NCBI RefSeq assembly: GCF_004378255.1
Contig: NZ_SNQG01000006.1
Location: forward strand, 124,001 to 188,000
Source of the DNA: Mucilaginibacter phyllosphaerae
GTDB lineage: Bacteria; Bacteroidota; Bacteroidia; Sphingobacteriales; Sphingobacteriaceae
Length of the DNA stretch: 64,000 nucleotides
Direction: 5' to 3'
Within the stretch, counting starts at the first letter, position 1. The number at the start of each line of letters is the position of its first letter. Made by a program: the position numbers and the translations under genes. The notes beneath the pieces were generated by a model. It ran no database searches. It saw only the letters and a program-made list of their open reading frames with translations, and was not told the origin of the DNA. Positions 37,791 through 46,764 of the stretch are shown piece by piece.

Positions 37791-38048
37791 ATGAAAAAAT
37801 TCCTGGCCGAAATTGATGTAATGCCCAAAAAAGAGATCCTTGACCCGCAAGGTAAAGCCGTTACCGGCAGCATGAAAAACCTGGGCTTATCAGAAATACA
37901 AAATGTGCGCATAGGCAAACACATTTCACTTGAAATTGAAGCCGACAGCACCGAAACTGCCAACGCCAAAGTTGACGAAGCCTGCAAAAACCTGTTAGCC
38001 AACCTGATTATGGAAAGCTATACCTTTAAGCTGGAAGAAGTAGCTTAG
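37791..38048 (+). CDS. purS: Phosphoribosylformylglycinamidine synthase subunit PurS
   Basis: Small accessory subunit of FGAM synthase in purine synthesis, which channels ammonia from PurQ to PurL. 85 residues; MKKFLAEIDVMPKKEILDPQ and GKAVTGSMKNLGL...VRIGKHI are the typical PurS beta-alpha pattern. purQ and purL are not in the window, so it is a separated subunit. A perfect hairpin terminator follows. Confidence 0.9.
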   Translation: MKKFLAEIDVMPKKEILDPQGKAVTGSMKNLGLSEIQNVRIGKHISLEIEADSTETANAKVDEACKNLLANLIMESYTFKLEEVA

Positions 38049-38089
38049 TTAGGCTGAGAGTTAAAAGCTTTACTCATTTAAAAATATAT

Positions 38090-38128
38090 AAAAGCAAAAG
38101 GCAACCCAATCGGTTGCCTTTTGCTTTT
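38090..38128. terminator. Strong bidirectional terminator
   Basis: AAAAGCAAAAGGCAACC pairs perfectly with GGTTGCCTTTTGCTTTT around CAATC, 17 bp. It lies between convergent purS and the HPt gene. Confidence 0.95.
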
Positions 38129-38179
38129 ACAGTTGCCGGGCAAAACCTTTAAGCTTTTGCCTGTATTATTTTACCTCTT

Positions 38180-38557
38180 TTAAAGGCTCGCTTCTTTCTC
38201 TTTTTTAATTTTTTCCAGCTCTACCAGGTTGGTGTTTACAGTTTCTTTAACCTGGTTAAATTTGGCTATAATTTCGTCGGGATTATCGCCGCCGGCTTTG
38301 CAGGCAAGTTCTACTTCCTGTATGGTAGCCTGGCTTTGGGGCATCCCAAAAAAACCAAGGTTAGGTTTTAATTTATGCGATGCCGAGGCTGCGGTAGCCC
38401 AATCCTGCCCGGTGATGGCAGTATTAATGGCATCAAGTAATTGCGGGGTTTGCTCCAGGAACATCCCTATCGAGTCTACAATAAATTCATCGCTGCCGTC
38501 GGCAATTTCGTATAAAAAGGCCAGGTCAAGGTCGGGGGTAGGTAAATTATCAGGCAT
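38180..38557 (-). CDS. Orphan HPt (histidine phosphotransfer) domain protein
   Basis: 125-residue helical phosphotransfer protein. The phosphoacceptor is H61 in SASHKLKPNLGFFGM, the classical HxxKxxxxxxG pattern of HPt domains. N-terminal LAFLYEIADGSDEFIVDSIG and C-terminal helices complete a four-helix bundle. It has no adjacent kinase or regulator. It may relay phosphate from hybrid kinases such as the one at 9513-12782, which has a receiver but no HPt; this is inference. It lies 22 nt downstream of folK on the same strand. Confidence 0.9.
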   Translation of the reverse strand: MPDNLPTPDLDLAFLYEIADGSDEFIVDSIGMFLEQTPQLLDAINTAITGQDWATAASASHKLKPNLGFFGMPQSQATIQEVELACKAGGDNPDEIIAKFNQVKETVNTNLVELEKIKKEKEASL

Positions 38558-38579
38558 TATGCTGGGTTTAAAATCAAAA

Positions 38580-39059
38580 TTATAACTTTTTTACGATCAA
38601 GTTGTCGTTAAGGTTGTTTTTCAAATCTAATATCGTTTTATTTAACACAGGATGTATCAAATCCGGCGCTATCATTCCCAAAGGCTCTAAAGTAAATCTG
38701 CGGTGGTGCAATTGCGGGTGCGGCACAACCAGGTCGGGCTGGTTAATAACAGCATCGCCATAAAATAAAATATCGATATCTATCGTCCGCGATCCCCATT
38801 TTTCTTCGCGCTTGCGGCCCAGCTCTGTTTCAATTGCCAATACCCTATCCAGTACCTGCTTTGCGGTAAGTGTGGTTTGCAGCATAATAACCTGGTTTAA
38901 ATAGTCGGGCAGGTTGGTTTTACCCCATGATTGCGTTTCATAAACCGGCGATACTTTTATCACCGGGGCAACCCGGCCCCCAATATGCGCAATAGCCTGC
39001 TGTAATAACAATTGCCGGTTGCCCAGGTTACTGCCAAGTAATAAAAAAACATCAATCAT
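38580..39059 (-). CDS. folK: 2-amino-4-hydroxy-6-hydroxymethyldihydropteridine pyrophosphokinase
   Basis: Transfers pyrophosphate from ATP to the pterin in folate synthesis. 159 residues. MIDVFLLLGSNLGNRQLLLQ is the family start. The signature RKREEKWGSRTIDIDILFYG contains the metal-binding DxD and adjacent residues. VVPHPQLHHRRFTLEPLGMI is the conserved C-terminal substrate loop. It is divergent from sppA. The folate genes thyA and folA lie 20 kb away on the other strand. Confidence 0.94.
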   Translation of the reverse strand: MIDVFLLLGSNLGNRQLLLQQAIAHIGGRVAPVIKVSPVYETQSWGKTNLPDYLNQVIMLQTTLTAKQVLDRVLAIETELGRKREEKWGSRTIDIDILFYGDAVINQPDLVVPHPQLHHRRFTLEPLGMIAPDLIHPVLNKTILDLKNNLNDNLIVKKL

Positions 39060-39108
39060 TGTTGTAACAAATATTAGGTATAAGGCTCTTAATAGTGCAC
39101 CGAATTAC

Positions 39109-39116
39109 TAAGTTTG
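39109..39116 (+). promoter_or_regulatory. -7 box of sppA
   Basis: TAAGTTTG, an exact TAnnTTTG, 27 nt before the sppA start. Confidence 0.5.
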
Positions 39117-39142
39117 CATATATAAATGATTTATAACAGTTA

Positions 39143-40918
39143 ATGAAACAATTCTTCAAATTTGTATTGGCTACCGTAGTTGGTATTATTATAGCAAGCG
39201 TCATCCCCCTTATATTTATTGCATTTATTATTGCGGCAGCCAGTAGCGACAAAGCTGTGGATGTTTCTCCAAACTCGGTACTGCATATTAAATTTGATTA
39301 CCCCATAACCGAGCGTACCCCAAATAACCCGCTTGCCAACCTGGGCTTTTTAGGGTTAGACGGCGAAAAATCGCTTGGGCTGAACGATATACTGGCCAGC
39401 ATTAAAAAAGCCAAAACCGACGGCAACATTAAAGGCATATTTTTGGATGAAAGCTATATGATGAGCGGCCAGGCCACTACCGAAGAGATCCGCAATGCGC
39501 TGATCGATTTTAAAAGGTCTAAAAAATTCGTGGTGGCTTATTCCGAAATTTATACACAGGGCTTTTACTACCTGGCATCTGTTGCAGATAAAGTTTACAT
39601 CAACCCCAAAGGTATTTTTGAATTCAGGGGTTTTAGTTCAAATATTACCTTTTTGAAAGGCGCCCTTGATAAACTGGGCATAGAAGCACAGGTAATTAAA
39701 GTAGGCACTTACAAAAGCGCTGTTGAGCCCTACATCCTTACTAAAATGAGCGATGCCAACCGCCTGCAAGTTAACTCCTACTTAGGGTCGATGTATGATT
39801 ATTTCCTTACCGGCATCAGTAAAAGTAGGGGCATCAGCAAAGATTCGTTATTTAACTATGCCAACACCGGCCGCATACAACAGCCGGAAGACGCCCTTAA
39901 ATACAAACTGGTAGACGGGCTAAAATATAAGGACGAGATTTTGTCTGACCTTAAGCAGCGTACAGGTATTGCCGATAGTAAAGACATTGCCAGTGTTGAC
40001 CTGGATGAGTATCGCAAAAGTGCAGCCCCCGCCCCGTCGAACCCGGACGAGGTGACTTCTAATAACCGCATTGCCATTGTTTATGCCTCGGGCGAGATCA
40101 GCGGCGGCGAAGGCGACGATAACAGTATCGGGTCTGAAAACATTTCAAAGGCTATCCGCAAATTAAGGCTGGATACTAAAGTTAAGGGCATTGTACTGCG
40201 TGTAAACTCACCGGGCGGCAGTTCGCTGGCATCAGATGTGATCTGGCGCGAGGTAATGCTCACCAAAAAAGTAAAACCCATTATTGTTTCTATGGGTGAT
40301 GTGGCCGCATCCGGCGGTTATTACATTGCCTGTGCTGCAGATTCTATCATAGCCGAACCCAATACCATTACCGGCTCGATAGGTATTTTTGCCATACTGC
40401 CCAACATGCAAAAACTATTTAATGATAAGCTGGGTATTACTTTTGATGGTGTAAAAACAGGCAAGTATGCCGATCTGGGCGATGCAAGCCGCCCCTTATC
40501 CCCCGAAGAAAGGGCCATTTTGCAAAACAGCGTAAATCGTGGCTACGATGATTTTACCAAAGCTGTGGCCAACGGCCGCGGTAAAACCCAGCAATATATT
40601 AACAGCATTGGCCAGGGCCGCGTATGGACAGGCACCCAGGCGCTAAAAATTGGCCTGGTTGACCGCCTGGGCAATATTAACGATGCCATACAATCTGCAG
40701 CTAAAAAAGCCGGTGTAAAAGATTACAAAATAGTAGCCTACCCCGAGCAAAAAAGCTTTTTAAACAAATTTGGCGAGGGCTTAAGCGCCCAGATAAAAGC
40801 CCGTTTTGTAAAAGCCGAGCTTGGCGAAAACTACCGCTACTACCAACAGATAAAAGGCGTAACCCAAATGATGCGCACCCCGCAAATGCGCATGCCTTAT
40901 GAGGTGGTGATCAAATAA
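39143..40918 (+). CDS. sppA: Signal peptide peptidase SppA, 67K type
   Basis: Inner-membrane serine protease that degrades cleaved signal peptides. 591 residues with two S49-type domains as in the long E. coli-type enzyme. The N-terminal anchor is FVLATVVGIIIASVIPLIFI. The catalytic dyad is split: K191 in GTYKSAVEPY (first domain) and S390 in DVAASGGYYIACAAD (second domain), close to E. coli's K209/S409. The C-terminal region RVWTGTQALKIGLVDRLGN is conserved. Confidence 0.95.
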   Translation: MKQFFKFVLATVVGIIIASVIPLIFIAFIIAAASSDKAVDVSPNSVLHIKFDYPITERTPNNPLANLGFLGLDGEKSLGLNDILASIKKAKTDGNIKGIFLDESYMMSGQATTEEIRNALIDFKRSKKFVVAYSEIYTQGFYYLASVADKVYINPKGIFEFRGFSSNITFLKGALDKLGIEAQVIKVGTYKSAVEPYILTKMSDANRLQVNSYLGSMYDYFLTGISKSRGISKDSLFNYANTGRIQQPEDALKYKLVDGLKYKDEILSDLKQRTGIADSKDIASVDLDEYRKSAAPAPSNPDEVTSNNRIAIVYASGEISGGEGDDNSIGSENISKAIRKLRLDTKVKGIVLRVNSPGGSSLASDVIWREVMLTKKVKPIIVSMGDVAASGGYYIACAADSIIAEPNTITGSIGIFAILPNMQKLFNDKLGITFDGVKTGKYADLGDASRPLSPEERAILQNSVNRGYDDFTKAVANGRGKTQQYINSIGQGRVWTGTQALKIGLVDRLGNINDAIQSAAKKAGVKDYKIVAYPEQKSFLNKFGEGLSAQIKARFVKAELGENYRYYQQIKGVTQMMRTPQMRMPYEVVIK

Positions 40919-40928
40919 CACAAAGCTT

Positions 40929-40991
40929 ATAGTTAATGGTTCATAGTTAATGGTACATAATGTGCTATTGAAACTATGAACCATTAACTAT
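40929..40991. repeat. Perfect 20-bp inverted repeat between sppA and polX
   Basis: ATAGTTAATGGTTCATAGTT at 40929-40948 and its exact complement at 40972-40991, with a 23-nt loop. Similar ATAGTTAATGG phrases are tandemly repeated inside. It may work as a barrier after sppA, but no T-run follows. Confidence 0.7.
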
Positions 40992-41048
40992 TATCTATTA
41001 TCTATGAACTCAACCGCCTCTTTTGTATTTTTACGCCTTAACTAAATT

Positions 41049-42728
41049 ATGGAGAACAAACCCATAGCGCGTACGCTTCGTTTACTATCGCAATTGATGG
41101 AATTGCACGGAGTTAACCCGTTCAAAATCAAATCTATTGCCAATGCTGCCCTTAAGGTAGATAAGCTGCCCTTCCCTATTGCCGGTAAACCGCTGGCCGA
41201 ACTGGAAAAAATAGATGGTATTGGTAAAAGCATCGCCGCCAAAATAGTGGAACTGCTGGAGAACGGCACCATGATAGAACTGCGGGAGATGCTGGACCAA
41301 ACCCCGGAAGGCATTGTAGAAATGATGGGCATCAAAGGCTTAGGCCCAAAAAAGGTAGCCATCATCTGGAAAGAACTGGGCATCGAGAACATCGGCGAGC
41401 TTTATTACGCCTGCAACGAGAACCGCCTGATAGAAGCCAAAGGCTTCGGTTTAAAAACCCAGGAAGAGATTAAAAGGCTGATCGAATTCCGGATGGCCGG
41501 TAACGGCAAATTCCTGTACTCGCAGGTAGAGCAGGAAGTTAAAGACCTGATGGAAGAGATCAAAGGAATCTTCCCGGATGCCTTAAAGCATGTTGCAGGC
41601 GAATTTAGGAGGCTGAACGAGATCATTAGCGAACTGGTTATTGTTATCGGCAGCTTAAACCAGGATGTTGCCTTTAAAGCTTTAGCGGAACTGGATACCC
41701 TGCAAAACGTTGTGTTGAACGGCACGCATATTAATGCCGAATTAAAGAACGGCCTGCTGGTTGATATGATATGCGTAGATAAAGCCGATTATTATTACGA
41801 GTTGTTTGTAAATACCGGCACAACCGAACATGTGGAAGAGGTGTTATCCCGCATTAATATCCCCTTAGAACAACCCGAAACCGAAGAGATCATTTACCAG
41901 AAAGCCGGCCTGGCCTGGATGCAGCCCGAGTTGCGCGAAGACAAGAACTTTATTCAAAAAGCAGCAGAAAATAAGCTGCCTACGCTCATCAGTTATTACG
42001 ACCTGAAAGGCAGCCTGCACAACCACAGCACCTGGAGCGATGGCGTAAACACACTCGAAGAAATTGCCCTATACTGCCGCGATGAACTAAAACTGGAATA
42101 TTTAGGCATTAGCGACCATAGTAAAAGCGCCTTTTATGCCAAAGGCCTCAGCATCGAGCGGGTTTTGCAGCAGCAGGAAGAAATAGATCATCTGAATAAA
42201 AAGATAACCGGCTTCCATATCTTTAAAGGGATAGAATCAGACATCTTGAATGACGGTTCGCTGGATTACCCGGACGAGATCCTGAAGAAGTTTGATTTTA
42301 TTGTTGCATCTATCCATGCCAACCTTAAAATGCAGGAAGATAAGGCTACCGCCCGTTTAATAAAGGCTATTGAAAACCCGTTTACAACAATTTTAGGCCA
42401 TCCCACCGGCAGGCTGTTACTTAGCCGAAAGGGGTATGAAATTGATCATAAAAAGGTGATTGATGCCTGCGCCGCCAATAACGTGGTGATTGAAATAAAT
42501 GCCAACCCCGTAAGGCTTGACCTTGACTGGCGCTGGCACCAGTATGCGCTGGATAAAGGCGTAATGCTCTCTATTAACCCCGATGCGCACCGTAACAGCG
42601 GTTTTAGTGATATGCATTATGGTACAAACATTGCCCGCAAAGGTGGTTTAACAAAAGAAATGTGCTTAAATGCACTGCCCCTGGCAGAGATAACAAAAGT
42701 TTTTGAGAAGAAAAAAAGCGGTAAGTAA
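41049..42728 (+). CDS. PolX-type protein: degenerate polymerase core plus PHP domain
   Basis: 559 residues. The N-terminal helix-hairpin-helix region (IDGIGKSIAAKI, IKGLGPKKVAIIW, AKGFGLKTQEEI) binds DNA. The polymerase nucleotidyl-transfer motif, normally GSxRR...DxD, reads GSLNQ at 201-205 and ELD at 214-216; the Arg pair is lost and one catalytic Asp is Glu. A VDMICV strand with D239 remains. The C-terminal PHP domain (about 322-555) is intact with LHNHSTWSDG (H324, H326), HSKSAF, GIESDIL and NPDAHR metal ligands, so 3'-5' exonuclease or phosphoesterase activity is likely. Confidence 0.9.
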   Translation: MENKPIARTLRLLSQLMELHGVNPFKIKSIANAALKVDKLPFPIAGKPLAELEKIDGIGKSIAAKIVELLENGTMIELREMLDQTPEGIVEMMGIKGLGPKKVAIIWKELGIENIGELYYACNENRLIEAKGFGLKTQEEIKRLIEFRMAGNGKFLYSQVEQEVKDLMEEIKGIFPDALKHVAGEFRRLNEIISELVIVIGSLNQDVAFKALAELDTLQNVVLNGTHINAELKNGLLVDMICVDKADYYYELFVNTGTTEHVEEVLSRINIPLEQPETEEIIYQKAGLAWMQPELREDKNFIQKAAENKLPTLISYYDLKGSLHNHSTWSDGVNTLEEIALYCRDELKLEYLGISDHSKSAFYAKGLSIERVLQQQEEIDHLNKKITGFHIFKGIESDILNDGSLDYPDEILKKFDFIVASIHANLKMQEDKATARLIKAIENPFTTILGHPTGRLLLSRKGYEIDHKKVIDACAANNVVIEINANPVRLDLDWRWHQYALDKGVMLSINPDAHRNSGFSDMHYGTNIARKGGLTKEMCLNALPLAEITKVFEKKKSGK

Positions 42729-42829
42729 TACCGGGAATTGTATGAACCTGAAATTTCAGGACTAAGAATTTTCAGCATGACCGGACCAGAGAGTTAATGG
42801 CTCAATGGCCAATGCCCCAATAAATAAAT

Positions 42830-43813
42830 ATGTTAACAGATAAAGTACGCAAGCTACAGCAATCGGGCCCTGTGCCAAACCTATTGGTAATAGGCGATCT
42901 GATGATAGACCAATACATTATAGGCGACGCCACCAGGCTTTCGCCCGAGGCGCCGGTACCTATTGTAAATGTTAAAAAGGAATTTACCACACCCGGCGGC
43001 GCTGCAAACGTAGCCCAAAATCTGCTGTCGTTAGGTGCCCGGATCTCGTTGGCCGGTATTACCGGGGATGATATAGATGCCGTACGCCTAACGGATATAC
43101 TTTTACAGGAAGGGATCAACACCGATGGTATTTTTAAAGATACCACCCGCCCCACCACGGTAAAAACCCGTGTAATGGCAGGCAGCCACCAACTGGTACG
43201 GGTAGACAGGGAAGTTACCCACCCGCTTGGGATGGATATGCAGGCAGATTTTTTAGCGCAGATAAAAAACAAAATAGCAGAGGCAGATCTGGTTATTTTG
43301 TCCGATTACAACAAGGGCCTTTTCTCTGAAGATCTTACGCAGGAGCTGATCAGCCAGGCTAACCGGCAAGGCAAAAAAGTAGTGATAGACCCCAAAGGGC
43401 TTAACTATGGCAAATACAAAGGCGCCTACATTATAAAGCCTAACCGCAAGGAGCTGGCAGAAGCCGCCAAAACAGAAAAGATCACCAACACGGCCGAACT
43501 GCTGGAAGCAGCCCGCATAATTTTAAAACAAACAGATGCTGAATATATTGTAGTGACCCTGTCTGAACAAGGCATGGCTATCATCAGCCAGCTGGCTTAT
43601 AAGCTGTTGCCGGTAAAAGCCACATCGGTATTTGATGTAACCGGCGCAGGCGATACCGTAATTGCCACCATGGTTTATTTTATGGCACAAGGCTTAGATG
43701 TGGAAGAAGCCTGCGAACTGGCCAACCACGCCGCAGCCATCGTAATCAGGCAAACGGGCAGCGCCGTTACCACTGTTGAAGAAATTCTGGAAGATATGGG
43801 CGCCAGAGATTAA
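42830..43813 (+). CDS. rfaE1: D-glycero-beta-D-manno-heptose-7-phosphate kinase
   Basis: PfkB-family kinase that phosphorylates heptose 7-phosphate at C1 in ADP-heptose synthesis. 327 residues, matching the kinase half of E. coli HldE. VIGDLMIDQYIIGDATRLSP and SPEAPVPIVNV near the N-terminus, GGAANVAQNLLSLGA, and the C-terminal PfkB signature DVTGAGDTVIATMVYFMAQG with the catalytic Asp are visible. The adenylyltransferase half is a separate gene at 44663. It begins the heptose cluster. Confidence 0.92.
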   Translation: MLTDKVRKLQQSGPVPNLLVIGDLMIDQYIIGDATRLSPEAPVPIVNVKKEFTTPGGAANVAQNLLSLGARISLAGITGDDIDAVRLTDILLQEGINTDGIFKDTTRPTTVKTRVMAGSHQLVRVDREVTHPLGMDMQADFLAQIKNKIAEADLVILSDYNKGLFSEDLTQELISQANRQGKKVVIDPKGLNYGKYKGAYIIKPNRKELAEAAKTEKITNTAELLEAARIILKQTDAEYIVVTLSEQGMAIISQLAYKLLPVKATSVFDVTGAGDTVIATMVYFMAQGLDVEEACELANHAAAIVIRQTGSAVTTVEEILEDMGARD

Positions 43814-43905
43814 AGAAGGTAGAGAGTAGTGAGTGGTGAGTAGTGAATAATAAACAAGCACTATAAAATCCATCACTAATTCGTTAACTCACTAATTAAA
43901 AAGAT

Positions 43906-44460
43906 ATGGTTATTGAAGAACTATACGCGCATCAAAAAGTGATACAGCAGGTTATCCAAAACCTGCCGGGCGATATCGAAACCGCCTGTAATACAATGGT
44001 AAGCGTGTTAAAGAATGGTAAAAAAGTACTGATTGCCGGTAACGGAGGCAGTGCGGCCGATGCCCAGCACATCGCTGCCGAACTGAGCGGCCGGTTTGTA
44101 AAAGAACGGATAGCCCTGCCGGGCATTGCCTTAACTGTTGATACCTCGGCACTTACAGCCATTGCTAACGATTATGGGTACAACCATGTATTCTCTCGCC
44201 AGGTAGAAGCACTGGCACAACCCGGCGATCTGTTTATCGGTATTTCTACCAGCGGCAATAGCCAGGGCATCCTGAATGCCTTTGAGGCAGCTGCCAAAAT
44301 TGGCTGTAAAACGCTGGGCCTATCCGGCCGCGATGGTGGTAAAATGAACGGCATCTGCGATCTGAATATCATCGTACCATCTGATGTTACCGCCCGCATC
44401 CAGGAAATGCACATCCTAATTGGCCATATCTTGTGCAAGGCTGTGGATGATGCTTATTGA
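43906..44460 (+). CDS. gmhA: Sedoheptulose-7-phosphate isomerase
   Basis: Converts sedoheptulose 7-phosphate to heptose 7-phosphate, the first step to ADP-heptose. 184 residues with a single SIS domain: VLIAGNGGSAADAQHIAAEL, GRFVKERIALPGIALTVDTS and the catalytic-site Glu/His near EMHILIGHILCKAVDDA. LFIGISTSGNSQGILNAFEA is the phosphate-binding loop. It lies 92 nt after rfaE1 with repeat-like sequence between. Confidence 0.93.
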   Translation: MVIEELYAHQKVIQQVIQNLPGDIETACNTMVSVLKNGKKVLIAGNGGSAADAQHIAAELSGRFVKERIALPGIALTVDTSALTAIANDYGYNHVFSRQVEALAQPGDLFIGISTSGNSQGILNAFEAAAKIGCKTLGLSGRDGGKMNGICDLNIIVPSDVTARIQEMHILIGHILCKAVDDAY

Positions 44461-44482
44461 TTTATATAATTGGGGTACTCTT

Positions 44483-44565
44483 GCAATCCCCTCCCAAGCA
44501 AGGAAGTTGAAAAAAGCAGAGGCTCGTGCGATTCCCTCCCACCGGGAGGGTGCAGGGAGGGGTTA
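44483..44565. repeat. GC-rich repeat (family C) between gmhA and rfaE2
   Basis: Contains CAATCCCCTCCC and GATTCCCTCCCACCGGGAGG followed by GTGCAGGGAGGGGTTAG. The inverted CCCTCCC...GGGAGGG forms a hairpin. It is related to 31680-31745 and 53756-54245. Confidence 0.65.
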
Positions 44566-44662
44566 GCAAAGCGGCTATGAAACCGGATCCGCCGTTTCGC
44601 AAATCAATACACACCTTTAGGAAAAAGGATTTAATAATTATTTTTTTCCTAATTTTATACCC

Positions 44663-45175
44663 ATGCGTTACGATCTTGAAAAAACACTACTAAATAAAAT
44701 AACTACCCTGCCCCAGCTTAAAGCTCACATGGCCGAATGGCAAAATCAGGGTAAAAAAGTGGTTTTTACTAATGGCGTTTTTGATCTGCTTCATCTTGGG
44801 CATATCACCTATATGGTTAAAGCTGCAGAATTGGGCGATAAGCTGATTATCGGTTTAAATGCAGATGCATCGGTTAAGCGGTTAAAAGGCGAAAGCCGCC
44901 CTATAAATGATCAAAATAATCGCGCAGCGTTATTAGCCGCCTTGTTTTTTGTGGATGCTGTAATACTATTTGAGGAAGATACCCCGCGGGAATTAATAAC
45001 CAGTTTACTGCCTGATGTATTAGTAAAAGGTGCCGATTACACGGTCGACCAGATTGCCGGCGCTGCAGAAGTATTGGCAAACGGCGGCGAAGTAAAAACA
45101 ATTACCCTGGTTAACGGCTACTCCTCCACCTCTATCATCAACAGGATAAAGGTGCAGAATGAGGTTAAGGGTTAG
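44663..45175 (+). CDS. rfaE2: D-glycero-beta-D-manno-heptose 1-phosphate adenylyltransferase
   Basis: Couples heptose 1-phosphate to AMP, giving ADP-heptose. 170 residues of the nucleotidyltransferase fold. The HxGH-type motif is TNGVFDLLHLGHITYM, followed by LIIGLNADASVKRLKG and the ISSTSI-like NGYSSTSIINRI. It corresponds to the C-terminal half of E. coli HldE; here kinase and adenylyltransferase are separate. The phosphatase and epimerase steps are not recognised nearby. Confidence 0.93.
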   Translation: MRYDLEKTLLNKITTLPQLKAHMAEWQNQGKKVVFTNGVFDLLHLGHITYMVKAAELGDKLIIGLNADASVKRLKGESRPINDQNNRAALLAALFFVDAVILFEEDTPRELITSLLPDVLVKGADYTVDQIAGAAEVLANGGEVKTITLVNGYSSTSIINRIKVQNEVKG

Positions 45176-45307
45176 AAAGTGGAGATTAGTGAACGGTGAG
45201 TAGTGAATAGCAGAAAAAAGAACTATTAAATTAATTACCAATTAAATAAACCATTAATTAAAAGGCTTTGTTCAAGGAATTCATTAAATCACTAATTCAC
45301 TAATTGA

Positions 45308-46276
45308 ATGAAGATATTGGTTATCCGCTTTAGTTCGATGGGTGATATTATTTATACCACGCCCGTTGTACGCTGCCTAAAAAAGCAACTGCCGGATGCC
45401 GAAATACACTTTTTAACCAAGCCCGCCTTTAAATACATTTACGATAACAACCCATACGTTGATAAGCTGTTGCTGTTAAAACCTACGTTAGCTGAAACCA
45501 TTGCAGATATCAAAGCCGAGGAGTACGATCACATTATCGATCTGCATAATAACCTCCGCACGGCTATCCTAAAATTGCGTACCGGCATCAAATCATCTGC
45601 CTATAAAAAGCAAACGGTGCTTAAATGGCTTAGTATAAAGTTTAGGCTTAAGTTGGTGCCACCCACGCATTTAGTAGACCGCTATTTAAAAGCCGTTGCC
45701 TTTTTAGGTGTGGTTAACGATGGCAAACCGATAGATTATTATATTAAAAACAATTACCGGCTATCTGCACTGCTGCCGGCATCGCATCAAAACGGTTATG
45801 TAGCTTTTGTAATTGGCGCCACGCACTTTACCAAACGCATGCCGAATGTAAAGATCATTAGTATTTGCAGGCAAATTAACATGCCAATTGTACTGTTAGG
45901 CGGTAAAGATGTACAAGCAAACGGCGAAGAAATAGCCGCGGCTGCCGGCACCGGTATTTACAACGCCTGCGGCGTTACCACATTAGATGAGTCTGTTTAC
46001 CTGGTATCGCAGGCAAAAAGTATTATAGGTTTCGATACCGGCCTAACCCATATTGCCGAAGCATTTAATAAGCCTATTGTATCTGTTTGGGGTGGTACCG
46101 TGCCCGAGCTTTTGGGCGTGCAGCCTTACATGGTAAAGGATGTTTTGGTTTCGGGTATTGATCTGAGCTGCCGCCCCTGCTCAAAATTCGGATTGGAAAA
46201 ATGCCCGCTGGGCCATTTTAAATGTATGTATGATATGCCGGAAGAGCCTATTACTGCGTTTATCAATAAACAATAA
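45308..46276 (+). CDS. Glycosyltransferase family 9 (heptosyltransferase-like)
   Basis: 322-residue GT-B enzyme of lipopolysaccharide core synthesis. MKILVIRFSSMGDIIYTTPV is the GT9 start with the conserved Asp. The C-terminal nucleotide-sugar site shows IIGFDTGLTHIAEAFNKPIV and VWGGTVPELLG; LSCRPCSKFGLEKCPLGHFK adds four Cys typical of this family. The neighbours make ADP-heptose, the usual donor, which supports heptosyl transfer. Exact acceptor unknown. Confidence 0.9.
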   Translation: MKILVIRFSSMGDIIYTTPVVRCLKKQLPDAEIHFLTKPAFKYIYDNNPYVDKLLLLKPTLAETIADIKAEEYDHIIDLHNNLRTAILKLRTGIKSSAYKKQTVLKWLSIKFRLKLVPPTHLVDRYLKAVAFLGVVNDGKPIDYYIKNNYRLSALLPASHQNGYVAFVIGATHFTKRMPNVKIISICRQINMPIVLLGGKDVQANGEEIAAAAGTGIYNACGVTTLDESVYLVSQAKSIIGFDTGLTHIAEAFNKPIVSVWGGTVPELLGVQPYMVKDVLVSGIDLSCRPCSKFGLEKCPLGHFKCMYDMPEEPITAFINKQ

Positions 46277-46284
46277 CTGCTGCC

Positions 46285-46764
46285 ATGAAAAAACTACTGC
46301 TGATACGCCATGCCAAAGCAACCCACGAAACCGGCTTTACAGATTTTGAACGCCCCCTAACCCATAAAGGCCTTAAACAAGCGGAAACAATAGCTACCCG
46401 CATACTGGCAAATAACTTAAAACCACAGCTTTTAGTAGCAAGCCCTGCCTTGCGGACGCTTTCTACAGCAAATGTTTTTAGCCAGGTATTGGGTTTACAA
46501 CAGGCCGTTACCGATAAGGCTATTTATGATGCCAGTGAGAGTACCTTGTTGAAAGTGATTGACAACCTGCCGCAAGACAAAGATTTTATTGCCTTGGTAG
46601 GCCACAACCCCGGCATCAGCCAGGTGCTTTATTACCTTAGCGGCGCCATTAAAGATGTACCGCCCTGCGCTGTGGCCTTAATTGAATTTGAACTGGATAC
46701 CTGGGCGGAGATATTTGAACAAACCGGCAAGCTTACCTTTTACGATACCCCAAGCCCCCTCTAA
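46285..46764 (+). CDS. SixA-type histidine phosphatase family protein
   Basis: 159-residue phosphatase of the histidine-phosphatase superfamily. MKKLLLIRHAKATHETGFTD contains the catalytic RH[GA] motif with H9, FERPLTHKGLKQAETIATRI follows, and ALVGHNPGISQVLYYLSG supplies the second catalytic His. SixA removes phosphate from HPt domains in E. coli; here it ends the heptose cluster, so it could act on a phosphosugar or on an HPt. It starts 8 nt after the glycosyltransferase stop. The last codons (TPSPL) come from a family G repeat. Confidence 0.87.
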   Translation: MKKLLLIRHAKATHETGFTDFERPLTHKGLKQAETIATRILANNLKPQLLVASPALRTLSTANVFSQVLGLQQAVTDKAIYDASESTLLKVIDNLPQDKDFIALVGHNPGISQVLYYLSGAIKDVPPCAVALIEFELDTWAEIFEQTGKLTFYDTPSPL

